Shown here piece by piece: positions 33,183-42,048 of a stretch of 64,000 bases of DNA. Under the pieces are notes generated by a model. It was not told where the DNA came from. It searched no databases and worked only from the letters and a program-made list of their open reading frames with translations. The stretch is taken from positions 41,938-105,937 of the forward strand of contig CAVSBW010000006.1 of NCBI GenBank assembly GCA_963726295.1. The letters are read 5' to 3'. Each line of letters starts with the position of its first letter. The first letter of the stretch is position 1. This stretch comes from DASSQJ01 sp963726295. GTDB lineage: Bacteria; Actinomycetota; Actinomycetes; Actinomycetales; Dermatophilaceae. Both the position numbers and the translations under genes were made by a program.

Positions 33183-34688
33183 GTGAGCACGACTCCGACC
33201 CGCATCACCCACCTCGTCGCCGGCCGATCCTGGGAGGGAACCGCCGAGCGCACCGGACCCGTGTTCAACCCGGCCACCGGCGAGCAGACCGGGGTCGTCG
33301 ACTTCGCATCCGCGGCACAGCTCGGCGAGGTCGTCGCCGGCGCCAAGCGGGCCTGGGCGGAGGAGTGGCGCGACTCGTCGCTCTCGCGCCGCACCCAGGT
33401 GCTGTTCCGCTTCCGCGAGCTGCTCAACGAGCGCAAGGAGGAGATCGCGGCGCTGATCACCGCCGAGCACGGCAAAGTCCCCTCCGACGCGGTCGGCGAG
33501 GTCGCCCGTGGCCTCGAGGTGGCCGAGTTCGCGTGCGGCATCCCGCAGCTGCTCAAGGGCGGCTACACCGAGAACGCCTCGACGAAGGTGGACGTCTACT
33601 CGATCCGCCAGAGCCTCGGTGTCGTCGGTGTCATCAGCCCGTTCAACTTCCCGGCCATGGTGCCGCTCTGGTTCGTCCCTGTGGCGATCGCATGTGGCAA
33701 CGCGGTCGTCCTGAAGCCCTCCGAGAAGGACCCGTCTGCTGCCATCGCCATCGCCAAGCTGTGGACCGAGGCCGGCCTGCCCGACGGCGTCATGAACGTC
33801 GTCAACGGCGACAAGGAGGCCGTCGACGCGCTGCTCACCCACCCCGACGTCAAGTCGGTGTCCTTCGTCGGGTCCACCCCGATCGCGAAGTACGTCTACG
33901 AGACCGGTACGTCCCACGGCAAGCGCGTCCAGGCCCTCGGCGGCGCGAAGAACCACATGATCGTGCTCCCGGACGCCGACCTCGACCTCGCCGCCGACGC
34001 CGCGGTCAACGCCGGCTTCGGGTCGGCGGGCGAGCGCTGCATGGCCATCTCGGCCCTCGTCGCCCTGGAGCCGATCGCCGACGAGCTCGTCGAGAAGATC
34101 AAGGACCGGATGGGCAAGCTCGTCACCGGCGACGGCGCCCGCGGCTGCGACATGGGCCCGCTCGTCACCGCCCAGCACCGCGACAAGGTGACCTCCTACC
34201 TCGACGCCGGGGTCGAGGAGGGCGCCAGCCTCGTCGTCGACGGCCGTGACGGTGATGTCGACGCGGACGGCGAGGGGTACTTCCTCAGGCCCACCCTCTT
34301 CGACAACGTGACCAGGGAGATGTCGCTCTACACCGACGAGATCTTCGGGCCGGTGCTCTCGGTGGTGCGCGTCAAGACCTACGACGATGCGCTCGAGCTC
34401 ATCAACTCCAACCCGTACGGCAACGGCACGGCCATCTTCACCAACGACGGCGGCGCAGCCCGGCGCTTCCAGAACGAGGTGGAGGTCGGGATGATCGGCA
34501 TCAACGTGCCGATCCCCGTCCCCATGGCGTACTACTCCTTCGGCGGCTGGAAGAACAGCCTCTTCGGCGACACCCACGCCCACGGCATGGAAGGGGTGCA
34601 CTTCTTCACCCGCGGCAAGGTCGTCACCTCGCGCTGGCTCGACCCGAGCCACGGCGGCATCGAGCTGGGCTTCCCCCAGAACGCCTGA
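33183..34688 (+). CDS. mmsA: CoA-acylating methylmalonate-semialdehyde dehydrogenase
   Basis: 501 aa from GTG 33183. Aldehyde dehydrogenase fold with PFNFPAMVPLWFVPVAIACGN, cofactor-site FVGSTPIAKYVYE, and catalytic Cys286 in GSAGERCMAISAL. The GERCMA context and C-terminal PIPVPMAYYSFGGWK are characteristic of the CoA-dependent MMSDH branch. It converts (methyl)malonate semialdehyde with NAD and CoA to propionyl- or acetyl-CoA in valine or inositol breakdown. No other inositol or valine catabolic genes are next to it. Confidence 0.94.
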   Translation: MSTTPTRITHLVAGRSWEGTAERTGPVFNPATGEQTGVVDFASAAQLGEVVAGAKRAWAEEWRDSSLSRRTQVLFRFRELLNERKEEIAALITAEHGKVPSDAVGEVARGLEVAEFACGIPQLLKGGYTENASTKVDVYSIRQSLGVVGVISPFNFPAMVPLWFVPVAIACGNAVVLKPSEKDPSAAIAIAKLWTEAGLPDGVMNVVNGDKEAVDALLTHPDVKSVSFVGSTPIAKYVYETGTSHGKRVQALGGAKNHMIVLPDADLDLAADAAVNAGFGSAGERCMAISALVALEPIADELVEKIKDRMGKLVTGDGARGCDMGPLVTAQHRDKVTSYLDAGVEEGASLVVDGRDGDVDADGEGYFLRPTLFDNVTREMSLYTDEIFGPVLSVVRVKTYDDALELINSNPYGNGTAIFTNDGGAARRFQNEVEVGMIGINVPIPVPMAYYSFGGWKNSLFGDTHAHGMEGVHFFTRGKVVTSRWLDPSHGGIELGFPQNA

Positions 34689-34700
34689 CGGGGAGGCGGG

Positions 34701-35450
34701 TCAGACCAGGAGCGCGGCAGCAGCGACGGCGGAGGCCGCGAGCACGGCGACGTCGAAGCCGCGTTGGCTGATCCGGCGCACCGTCGCGTACCCGAGCAGC
34801 CCACCCGCGACCACCAGGGGCGCGAGGAGCCCCGCTCGAGCCACATCGCTCCAGTGCATGAGACCGAGCCCCACGGAGAAGGGGACCTTCACGAGGTTGA
34901 CGATGAGGAAGAACCACGCGTTGGTGCCGACGAACCGCCGCTTGTCGATCCCCGACGCCGAGAGGTAGAGCGTCATCACCCCGCCGGCAGCGTTCGCCGT
35001 CATCGTGGCGAACCCGGCCGCAGCGCCCGCACCCCAGGCGGCGGCGCGACGCTCGTGCGTGGTCCCCGGTCCATCGGCGCGCCACTTGACCCAGAGCTGG
35101 AGAAGGACCAGGACGAGCAGCACTGCTCCGATGGTGCGTCGTAGCACGGTGTCGGAGACGAGGCCGAGAAAGACCGAGCCGAGCACCAGTCCCGGCAGCA
35201 CGGCGGGCAGCAGGCGACGGATCAGCGTCCAGTCGGCGTCGTGGCGGTAGTGCCAGACGGCGACGAGGTCCCCGACGATCAGGACGGCCAGGATGGCGGC
35301 GGTCGACTCGCGGGCGGGGAGCACCGTGGCGAAGATCGCGACCGCGATGACTCCCAGCCCGCCGAGCGCCGTCTTGGAGAAGCCGACCACCACCGCGGCG
35401 AGCGCCATGAGGAGGGCCGCGGCCACCGAGCCGCCGAGCAGCTCGCTCAC
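34701..35450 (-). CDS. Sulfite exporter TauE/SafE family permease
   Basis: 249 aa. Seven to eight hydrophobic segments, with the family repeat feature GFSKTALGGLGVIAVAIFA near the N-terminus and the second-half counterpart GFATMTANAAGGVMTLYLSASG. Family members move sulfite, sulfoacetate or similar organic anions. Substrate here unknown. Convergent with mmsA, with only 12 bp between the stops. Confidence 0.88.
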   Translation of the reverse strand: MSELLGGSVAAALLMALAAVVVGFSKTALGGLGVIAVAIFATVLPARESTAAILAVLIVGDLVAVWHYRHDADWTLIRRLLPAVLPGLVLGSVFLGLVSDTVLRRTIGAVLLVLVLLQLWVKWRADGPGTTHERRAAAWGAGAAAGFATMTANAAGGVMTLYLSASGIDKRRFVGTNAWFFLIVNLVKVPFSVGLGLMHWSDVARAGLLAPLVVAGGLLGYATVRRISQRGFDVAVLAASAVAAAALLV

Positions 35451-35535
35451 GGCGTCTCCTCTGTGCGGGTGTCCGGACCTGAAGGCTAGCGAGGAGTGAT
35501 CGCGACGGCGGGGGTGTGCCTTGAGGCCCCCACGG

Positions 35536-36024
35536 TCAGCGGCGGCCGAAGTCCTGGGTCCAGTAGATGCCGTACGTCGACGTCCCGCGCGAGACCCCGA
35601 CGCCGACCGCCTTGTTGGCGCAGTTGAGGATGTTCGCCCGGTGGCCGCTGCTGTTCATCCACGCCCGGACCACCCCGGCGGCGGTGCGCTGGCCGGCCGC
35701 GATGTTCTCGGCGCTGCCGTAGTAGTACCCCTCGTTGCGCATCCGGTCCCAGGGAGTGCGGCCGTCGGGGGAGGTGTGGCTGAAGAAGCCCTTCGTCCGC
35801 ATGTTCCAGCTGTGCTTGCGGGCTGCGGTCCACAGCCGGGTGTCCCACCGCAGGTTGGAGCAGCCGACCTTGCGGCGCTCGGCGTTGACGAGGGAGAGGA
35901 CCTTCTTCTCCATCTCCAGGCTCGTGACAGCAGAGGCGGTCTCGGCGGTGACGAGCCCCACCGGCAGGGCCAGTGCGGCCGCCAGCAGCGCACGGACGGC
36001 GAGGGAACGGGGCGTTGTGGTCAT
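35536..36024 (-). CDS. Secreted CAP-domain (SCP/PR1-like) protein
   Basis: 162 aa. A signal peptide (basic start, hydrophobic core VRALLAAALALPVGLV, AXA-type cleavage near TASA/V) is followed by one CAP domain: VLSLVNAERRKVGC, HSWNMRTKGFFSHTSPDG, YYYGSAENIAAGQRT and WMNSSGHRANIL. Two Cys (in VGCSNL and LNCANK) could form a disulfide. CAP proteins are secreted and cover many functions; in actinobacteria none is firmly assigned. Divergent from the downstream GNAT gene. Confidence 0.9.
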   Translation of the reverse strand: MTTTPRSLAVRALLAAALALPVGLVTAETASAVTSLEMEKKVLSLVNAERRKVGCSNLRWDTRLWTAARKHSWNMRTKGFFSHTSPDGRTPWDRMRNEGYYYGSAENIAAGQRTAAGVVRAWMNSSGHRANILNCANKAVGVGVSRGTSTYGIYWTQDFGRR

Positions 36025-36179
36025 GGCCGGGACCTCCGGGGCCGCACCTGGGGCGCGAGGACGAGGTGGACAGGGGTCGGTGACGACTCGCCCTGCCCGC
36101 GTCGTGGGATCACGATGACACAGCAGGTCGGGTGTTCGCGCGCGGACCGCCAGAGAGGGGCCGGTGGTTGACTCGGACC

Positions 36180-36644
36180 GTGGCCGCAGCTCCCGCCCCG
36201 AGCGCCGTCCTCGTCGACCCCGCCCTCACCGTGCCGCTGCGCCGTCGAGTGCTGCGTCCGCACGAGAGCGAGGAGCAGGTGGCGGCCGCCATGACCGACC
36301 CCGACGTGGTCGCCGTGGGCGTCGTCGAGGACGACCGGCTGGTCGCCTGCGCCCTGGCACAGCCGGAACCCTGCCCCGACCCGGTCGCCGGCAGCAGACC
36401 GTGGCGGCTGCGCGGCATGGCGACCCACCCGGACCTTCGCGGGCAGGGGCTCGGGGCCGCTGTGCTCGTGCGGCTCCTCGACGAGGCCGCCGTTCGCGGC
36501 GCCGACGTCGTGTGGTGCAACGCGCGTGTCCCCGCCATGGGGCTCTACGAGCGCGCGGGTTTCGTCGTCCTCGGTGAGCCCTGGGAGGACCCGGTCATCG
36601 GGCCGCACGTGCGGATGGCCGCGACCCTTCCGCGTCCGGTGTGA
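36180..36644 (+). CDS. GNAT family N-acetyltransferase
   Basis: 154 aa from GTG 36180, chosen because residues before it show no fold. The acetyl-CoA binding loop is RGMATHPDLRGQGLGAAVL, preceded by a beta strand VGVVEDDRLVACALA and followed by WCNARVPAMGLYERAGFVVLG. Resembles the small general GNAT proteins near the ElaA/YjcF group. Substrate unknown. Stands alone between the CAP-domain gene and the desaturase operon. Confidence 0.8.
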   Translation: MAAAPAPSAVLVDPALTVPLRRRVLRPHESEEQVAAAMTDPDVVAVGVVEDDRLVACALAQPEPCPDPVAGSRPWRLRGMATHPDLRGQGLGAAVLVRLLDEAAVRGADVVWCNARVPAMGLYERAGFVVLGEPWEDPVIGPHVRMAATLPRPV

Positions 36645-36680
36645 CCGATCCGGCCGGACCGGTGCGACCGGACGAGCCGG

Positions 36681-37967
36681 TCAGAACCGTCGGCCGAGCC
36701 GCTTCTTCCGCCAGGCCTTCTTCAGCTCGAGGGCGACGACGTCGCGGCGGCGGCGGCCTTCGACCTTGTTCGGCAGGGAGAGCTGCACGACCTTGACGTA
36801 CACCGACCCCGCCTGCTTCCACAGGTTGCCGGTGACGTACGGGAGGTCGTGGCGCTCCATCAGGTCGCGGATGCGGGGGGCGATCTCGCGGTACCGGTTG
36901 CTCGGCATGTCCGGGTAGAGGTGGTGCTCGATCTGGTGGCTGAGGTTGCCGGTCATCACGTGCATCGCCTTCGTGCCGCTGATGTTGCCCGACCCGAGCA
37001 TCTGGCGCACGTACCACTCGCCGCGGGTCTCGCCGTCGATCGAGGTCTTCTCGAAGGTGGAGATGCCGGGCGGGAAGTGGCCGCAGATGATGACGGTGTT
37101 GGTCCACACGTTGCGGACGAGGTTCGCGACGATGTTGGCGGTCAGGGTCGTGCGGGCCGAGCCGGTGGGAGCCGAGAGAGCCGGGTGCACGAGGTAGTCC
37201 TTGGTGGCCTGTCGCTTGATCTTCGCGACGACCTCCTGTGCGTCGTTCCGGAACTTGGCTTTGTCGTCCTCGCTCATCCGGTTCTTCGTCGCCACGTACT
37301 TGCCGAGCTCGAGGTCGTAGGCGGCGATCGAGTACTCGAACAGGAGGGCGTTGCCCACGTGCCAGATCGGCTGGAACAGGTAGAAGGGGCTCCACTTCTG
37401 GTCCTCGTCGACGCGCAGGATGCCGTAGCCGAGGTCGTTGTCGCGCCCGAGCACGTTGGTGAAGGTGTGGTGGATCTCGTTGTGGCTGTGCTTCCACTGG
37501 CTCGACGGGCTGGCGTTGTCCCACTCCCACGCCGTCGAGTGGATCTTCGGGTCACGCATCCAGTCCCACTGGCCGTGCATGACGTTGTGGCCGATCTCCA
37601 TGTTCTCGAGGATCTTGGCCACGGAGAGGCCCGCGGTGCCGATCCACCAGGCGGGGCGGATGCCCTTGACCTTGACGTTGCTGAACAGCAGGGTGGCCCG
37701 GCTCGCCATCTCGAGGTAGCGCTGGACCTTGATGATCTTGCGGATGTAGGCGGCGTCGCGCTCTCCGCGGCTGTCCATCACCTCGGCACGCAGGGCGTCG
37801 AGCTCCCGGCCGATGGACTCGATGTCCTCGGCGCTCAGGTGTGCGGCGGGGTTGGGTCGGCCGGACTTCTTCAGCGCCGGGCGCTGCGGTCGGGGGGCGT
37901 CGCTCTCGACGTGCAGGCGGGTGCTGCCGCCGGTGCGGGTGGTGTGTCGTTCGGGGGCGAGGGTCAT
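36681..37967 (-). CDS. Membrane fatty-acid (acyl-CoA) desaturase, DesA3-like
   Basis: 428 aa from ATG 37967. Three histidine boxes coordinate the di-iron centre: HNVMH (127-131), HSHNEIHH (160-167) and HQIEHH near the C-terminal third. Hydrophobic stretches suit a membrane enzyme. It resembles M. tuberculosis DesA3 (Rv3229c), which makes oleoyl-CoA from stearoyl-CoA with electrons from the adjacent reductase Rv3230c. The same pair is here: the reductase gene lies 53 bp upstream on the same strand, behind a palindromic operator. Confidence 0.92.
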   Translation of the reverse strand: MTLAPERHTTRTGGSTRLHVESDAPRPQRPALKKSGRPNPAAHLSAEDIESIGRELDALRAEVMDSRGERDAAYIRKIIKVQRYLEMASRATLLFSNVKVKGIRPAWWIGTAGLSVAKILENMEIGHNVMHGQWDWMRDPKIHSTAWEWDNASPSSQWKHSHNEIHHTFTNVLGRDNDLGYGILRVDEDQKWSPFYLFQPIWHVGNALLFEYSIAAYDLELGKYVATKNRMSEDDKAKFRNDAQEVVAKIKRQATKDYLVHPALSAPTGSARTTLTANIVANLVRNVWTNTVIICGHFPPGISTFEKTSIDGETRGEWYVRQMLGSGNISGTKAMHVMTGNLSHQIEHHLYPDMPSNRYREIAPRIRDLMERHDLPYVTGNLWKQAGSVYVKVVQLSLPNKVEGRRRRDVVALELKKAWRKKRLGRRF

Positions 37968-38020
37968 GGTGTTCCTTCCGTGTCGCTCGCGGGGGTCAGG
38001 AGGTCTGGTGGTCGGGCAGC

Positions 38021-39181
38021 TCAGAGGTCGAGCTCGCAGGTGCCCGCGACGGCGTTGACGCAGGTCTGGACGGGGAGTGGTTCGTCGGACTCGTGCACGG
38101 TGACCTCGCCGGTGCGCAGGTCGCGGATGGCGCCGGAGCGCATCGGGACCACGCAGCCGAAGCAGATGCCCATCCGGCACCCGCTCGGCATGAGCACGCC
38201 GGCGTCCTCGCCGGCGTCGAGGATGGGGGTGGAGCCGTCGGCGTCGACGACCCTCCCGCTGGCCGCGAAGGTGACGGTGCCACCCTCGCCGGGCTCGACC
38301 ACACTGGGGCGGAACCGCTCCACGTGCAGCCGGCCGAAGGCCCCGGCATCGGCCCAGTGCTTCTCGGCGGCGTCCATGAGCCCGGTGGGCCCGCACAGCC
38401 AGGTCTCGCGCTCGCGCCAGTCGGGCACGAGGTCGTCGAGGCGGGCGAGGTCGAGCACCCCGTGCACGTCGTCGAGGTTGACGGTGAGGCCCAGGTGGCC
38501 GGAGTCGGCGTAGCCCTGAAGCTCACGGGCGAAGACGACGTCGCCGGCGGTCGGGGCGCAGTGCAGGTGGGCGACGTCGCGGAGCTCGGCGAGGTGGTTG
38601 CGCAGCATCCCCATGACGGGGGTGATGCCGCTGCCCGCCGTGAGGAAGAGGACCTTCTCGGGCGCGGGGTCGGGGAGCGTGAACTCGCCGGTCGCCTGGT
38701 CGAGCATGACCAGGGCTCCGGGCGTGGCGCGCCGGACGAGGTGGTTGCTCACGACGCCACCGGGGATGGCCTTGGTCGTGATGGCGATGCAGCCCGCGGG
38801 GATGCCGGCCGCGGCGGAGCCGTCGGCCCGGTGGGTCAGGCTGTACGCCCGCCAGTGACGCACGCCGTCGACATCCACCCCGATGCGCACGTACTGGCCC
38901 GGCACGTGCCCGAGCCAGCCGCGTCCGGGACGGATGACGACGGTGGCGGCGTCGTCGGTCTCGGGCCGGACCTCGACGATGCGGCCGCGCAGGTCGGCGC
39001 CGGCCCGCATCGGGTCGACGAGGTCGAGGTAGTCGGCGGGCACGAGGGGCGTCGCGAGGGCCTCTGCCACCCTGCGCGCCCCCTTGACGACTCCGCCGAG
39101 GGGTCCGGGGGCGTGGGCCCCGAGCCGCGGCCGGGTGCGGCCCGCGGGAGGGGTCGGTCGGTCGAGGGAAGGGAAGCTCAC
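38021..39181 (-). CDS. Flavin/2Fe-2S oxidoreductase, desaturase electron-transfer partner (Rv3230c-like)
   Basis: 386 aa from ATG 39181. An N-terminal FAD domain with WRAYSLTHRADG (RxYS motif), an NADPH domain with FLTAGSGITPVMGMLRNH and LCGPTGLMDAAE, and a C-terminal plant-type 2Fe-2S ferredoxin domain with CRMGICFGC and a fourth Cys in VQTCVNAVAGTCELDL. It passes electrons from NAD(P)H to the desaturase encoded next. First gene of the two-gene unit. The perfect dyad 10 bp before its start marks it as regulated by a TetR-type repressor, which is not encoded in the window. Confidence 0.92.
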   Translation of the reverse strand: MSFPSLDRPTPPAGRTRPRLGAHAPGPLGGVVKGARRVAEALATPLVPADYLDLVDPMRAGADLRGRIVEVRPETDDAATVVIRPGRGWLGHVPGQYVRIGVDVDGVRHWRAYSLTHRADGSAAAGIPAGCIAITTKAIPGGVVSNHLVRRATPGALVMLDQATGEFTLPDPAPEKVLFLTAGSGITPVMGMLRNHLAELRDVAHLHCAPTAGDVVFARELQGYADSGHLGLTVNLDDVHGVLDLARLDDLVPDWRERETWLCGPTGLMDAAEKHWADAGAFGRLHVERFRPSVVEPGEGGTVTFAASGRVVDADGSTPILDAGEDAGVLMPSGCRMGICFGCVVPMRSGAIRDLRTGEVTVHESDEPLPVQTCVNAVAGTCELDL

Positions 39182-39190
39182 CTTCGGAAG

Positions 39191-39228
39191 CGTAACCTAC
39201 GTTGGCGTAGGTTACGAAACCGTAGGTT
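39191..39228. promoter_or_regulatory. TetR-type operator of the desaturase operon
   Basis: Perfect 11-bp inverted repeat CGTAACCTACG (39191-39201) and CGTAGGTTACG (39206-39216) with a TTGG spacer, plus a third half-site CGTAGGTT at 39221-39228. It lies 10-47 bp before the reductase start, overlapping any promoter there. Dyads of this form are typical TetR-family sites, and desaturase operons are commonly so repressed. Confidence 0.75.
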
Positions 39229-39303
39229 GCGTTTCCTGAGAATCGGGTCAGGGTGGTGCGGCCCCCGCGAGGGCGCGCTCGTCCGGCATCACACCGGAAA
39301 CCG

Positions 39304-39338
39304 CGCCGTCGCCTCGGAAGGGTTCCGAGGCGACGGCG
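39304..39338 (-). terminator. Terminator of the BMP-type ABC operon
   Basis: Perfect 16-bp inverted repeat (39304-39319 and 39323-39338) with a GGG loop, 41 bases after the ATPase stop on the minus strand. A short T run follows on that strand. It also insulates the upstream region of the reductase gene. Confidence 0.85.
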
Positions 39339-39378
39339 GGGTTTGTGGCACCCGGCGGGAAACCTGGGGTGGGTGGGG

Positions 39379-41049
39379 TCAGTGGTCGCCGGCCATGAGG
39401 CGACCGATCTCGGTGCGGTCGGCGTCCTCCGCGTTCATCTCCGCGACGACCTTGCCGCCGTGGACGACGGCGATCCGGTCCGAGAGGGAGAGGATCTCGT
39501 CGAGCTCGGCCGAGACGAGCAGCACCGCGGCGCCCCTGTCGCGCGCGTCGACGATCCGGCGGTGGATGAACTCGATCGACCCGACGTCGACCCCGCGCGT
39601 GGGCTGGGCCGCCATGAGCAGCTTCGGCTCGAAGGACATCTCGCGCGCGACCACGACCTTCTGCTTGTTGCCACCCGAGAGCGAGCCCGCGGACTGCATG
39701 ACACCGGAGGAGCGGATGTCGAACTCGTCGCGCAGCTTCTCGGCGTTCTCGCGCACGGCGGTGAACTGGCGCACCCCGCTCTTGGCGTACGGCGCCTGGT
39801 CGAACTCGTTGAGGACGAGGTTGTCCGCGATCGAGTAGGCCGCGACGAGCCCGTGCTTCTCCCTGTTCTCCGGGATGTGCCCGACCCCGGCGTGGTGGGT
39901 CTCGTGCGGGTTGGCCCGGGTCAGGTCGAGGTCGCCGAGAGTCATCCGCCCGGAGACGACCCGGCGCATCCCGGCGAGGGCCTCGACGAGCTCGCGCTGG
40001 CCGTTGCCCTCGACGCCGGCGACGCCGACGATCTCACCCGCCCGCACCGACAGGGAGAACCCGTCGACGGCGGTGAGGTCGCGGTCGTCCTTGACCCGCA
40101 GGTCCTCGATGGTCAGGACGGTCTCGGCCGGGTTCGCATCCTCCTTGTCGATCGAGAGGACGACCTCGCGGCCGACCATCATCGTCGCCAGGCCCCTCGC
40201 GTCGGTGTCCTTCGTCGCGACCTCGCCGACGACCGCGCCCTGGCGCAGCACGTAGACCCTGTCGGAGACGGCGAGCACCTCGCGCAGCTTGTGGGTGATG
40301 AAGACGATGGACGTGCCGGAGTCGGCGAGCTCTCGCATCACCCCGAGCAGCTCGTCGGTCTCCTGGGGCGTGAGCACCGCGGTCGGCTCGTCCAGGATGA
40401 GCAGGTCGACCTCGCGGCTGAGCGCCTTGAGGATCTCCACCCGCTGCTGGGTGCCGACGGGGAGGTCGTCGACCTCCGCGTCGGGGTCGACGGTCAGCCC
40501 GTGCCGCTCGGACAGCTCGCGGACCATGCGTCGGGCGCTCTCGATGTCGAGGACGATCCCGCCCCTGGTCGTCTCGTGGCCGAGCATGAGGTTCTCAGCG
40601 ACGGTCATGACCGGCACCAGCTGGAAGTGCTGGTGAACCATGCCGATGCCCCGCTGGATGGCCTCCTTCGGGTCCTTGATCGGCGTGGTGTCGCCCTTGA
40701 CGCTCACCGTCCCCGTGTCCGGGGTGATGAGACCGAAGATCTGGTTCACGAGGGTCGACTTGCCGGCGCCGTTCTCACCGAGCAGCGCGACGATCTCGCC
40801 CCGCCGCACGTCGAGGGTGATGTCGCGGTTGGCGTGCACGGAGCCGAAGCTCTTCGACAGGTTCGTGATGTCGAGGAGCACCTCACCGATGACGCCCTCG
40901 CCGAACCCGGACACCTCCGGAGGGAGGGTACGTGCCGCCTCGGTCGTGGCGATGGCCTCGAGGTGGTCGCGGCTGGCGTGGGCCCGGACCGCGGGCTGGG
41001 GCGTGCCCTCGACCTCGGGAGTGCCCCCGGCGCTGGTGGGGTCGGACAT
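39379..41049 (-). CDS. Nucleoside-type ABC transporter ATPase (duplicated ABC domain)
   Basis: 556 aa from ATG 41049, whose A is shared with the TGA of the upstream permease gene. Two ABC domains in tandem: the first has GENGAGKST, a QQRVEILKALSREVDLLILDEPT segment and VFITHK; the second has a degenerate P-loop GVEGNGQREL and LSGGNKQKVVVAREMS. This unequal pair is typical of the RbsA/YufO-like ATPases that serve BMP-family systems. A ~55-residue N-terminal extension precedes the first domain. It powers the two permeases encoded upstream. Confidence 0.94.
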   Translation of the reverse strand: MSDPTSAGGTPEVEGTPQPAVRAHASRDHLEAIATTEAARTLPPEVSGFGEGVIGEVLLDITNLSKSFGSVHANRDITLDVRRGEIVALLGENGAGKSTLVNQIFGLITPDTGTVSVKGDTTPIKDPKEAIQRGIGMVHQHFQLVPVMTVAENLMLGHETTRGGIVLDIESARRMVRELSERHGLTVDPDAEVDDLPVGTQQRVEILKALSREVDLLILDEPTAVLTPQETDELLGVMRELADSGTSIVFITHKLREVLAVSDRVYVLRQGAVVGEVATKDTDARGLATMMVGREVVLSIDKEDANPAETVLTIEDLRVKDDRDLTAVDGFSLSVRAGEIVGVAGVEGNGQRELVEALAGMRRVVSGRMTLGDLDLTRANPHETHHAGVGHIPENREKHGLVAAYSIADNLVLNEFDQAPYAKSGVRQFTAVRENAEKLRDEFDIRSSGVMQSAGSLSGGNKQKVVVAREMSFEPKLLMAAQPTRGVDVGSIEFIHRRIVDARDRGAAVLLVSAELDEILSLSDRIAVVHGGKVVAEMNAEDADRTEIGRLMAGDH

Positions 41050-42047
41050 CACTGGTCCCCCTTCACGTAGGGCTGTCCGACCGCTCCGGGTGGTCGTACG
41101 CGACCGGCGGCGAGGGCGAGGACGACGAGGGTCGCGACGTAGGGCAGCGTCCCGAGGATCTGCGGCGGCACGGCGAAGCCACCCGTCTGCTGCAGCTGGG
41201 AGGCCACCGCGTTGATGAAGCCGAAGAACAGCGCCATGGCGAAGGCCCGCAGCGGCCGCCACGCGCCCATGATCATGATCGCCAGGGCGAGGAAGCCGCG
41301 GCCGGCGGTCATCCCGCGCTCGAACGAGCTCGAGGCGTCCATCGAGAGGTAGACCCCCGCGAGTCCGGCGAGCGTCCCGGCGACCGTCACGTTGATCAGC
41401 CGCAGCCGCTCGACGTTGATGCCCGCGGTGTCGGCGGCCGACGGGTACTCACCGACCGCTCGGGTCCGCAGGCCCCACCGTGTGTAGAAGAGGAGGAAGT
41501 GGACCCCCACCGCCGCGACGATCGCGAACGTCGCGATCCAGCTGCGGCCGCTGAAGAAGACGTCACCGATCAGGGGGATGTCCTGGAGCAGCGGGAAGTT
41601 CAGGTTGGGGATGACTCCGGGGAGGACCTGGCCGGGCGTGTAGTAGAACGAGCTGATTCCGGTGGCGACGATGTTGAGCACGACACCGGCGATGATCTGG
41701 TCCATCCGCCAGCGGACCGTGGTCCAGGCGAGGAACCCGCCGGCGATCAGGCCGCTGCCGATGCCCGCGAGGACGCCGACGAGCATCGACCCGCTGTAGG
41801 CCGCGGCGAAGAACCCGGCGAAGGCGGCGATGAGCATCTGCCCCTCGATGCCGATGTTGACGACGCCGGAGCGCTCGCCGATGACGCCGACGAGCGCGGC
41901 GAGGACGAGGGGGATCGCGTAGCCCCACGCCGCGACGAACATCGACGGGGCGATGTCGTTGGCGACGTAGTAGAAGACGTACGCGGCGACGAGGACGGCG
42001 CCGAGGATGGACAAGGTGGTGCGGTTCCTGGTGACCCACGTGCTCAT
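41049..42047 (-). CDS. Nucleoside-type ABC transporter permease (second)
   Basis: 332 aa. About nine or ten hydrophobic segments, with the branched-chain/ribose-permease style region PLVLAALVGVIGERSGVVNIGIEGQML near the N-terminus and AGINVERLRLINVTVAGTLAGLAG later. It pairs with the longer permease encoded just upstream (gap of one base) to form the membrane channel. The stop overlaps the ATPase start (TGATG), so translation is coupled. Confidence 0.93.
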   Translation of the reverse strand: MSTWVTRNRTTLSILGAVLVAAYVFYYVANDIAPSMFVAAWGYAIPLVLAALVGVIGERSGVVNIGIEGQMLIAAFAGFFAAAYSGSMLVGVLAGIGSGLIAGGFLAWTTVRWRMDQIIAGVVLNIVATGISSFYYTPGQVLPGVIPNLNFPLLQDIPLIGDVFFSGRSWIATFAIVAAVGVHFLLFYTRWGLRTRAVGEYPSAADTAGINVERLRLINVTVAGTLAGLAGVYLSMDASSSFERGMTAGRGFLALAIMIMGAWRPLRAFAMALFFGFINAVASQLQQTGGFAVPPQILGTLPYVATLVVLALAAGRVRPPGAVGQPYVKGDQ

Positions 42048-42048
42048 C

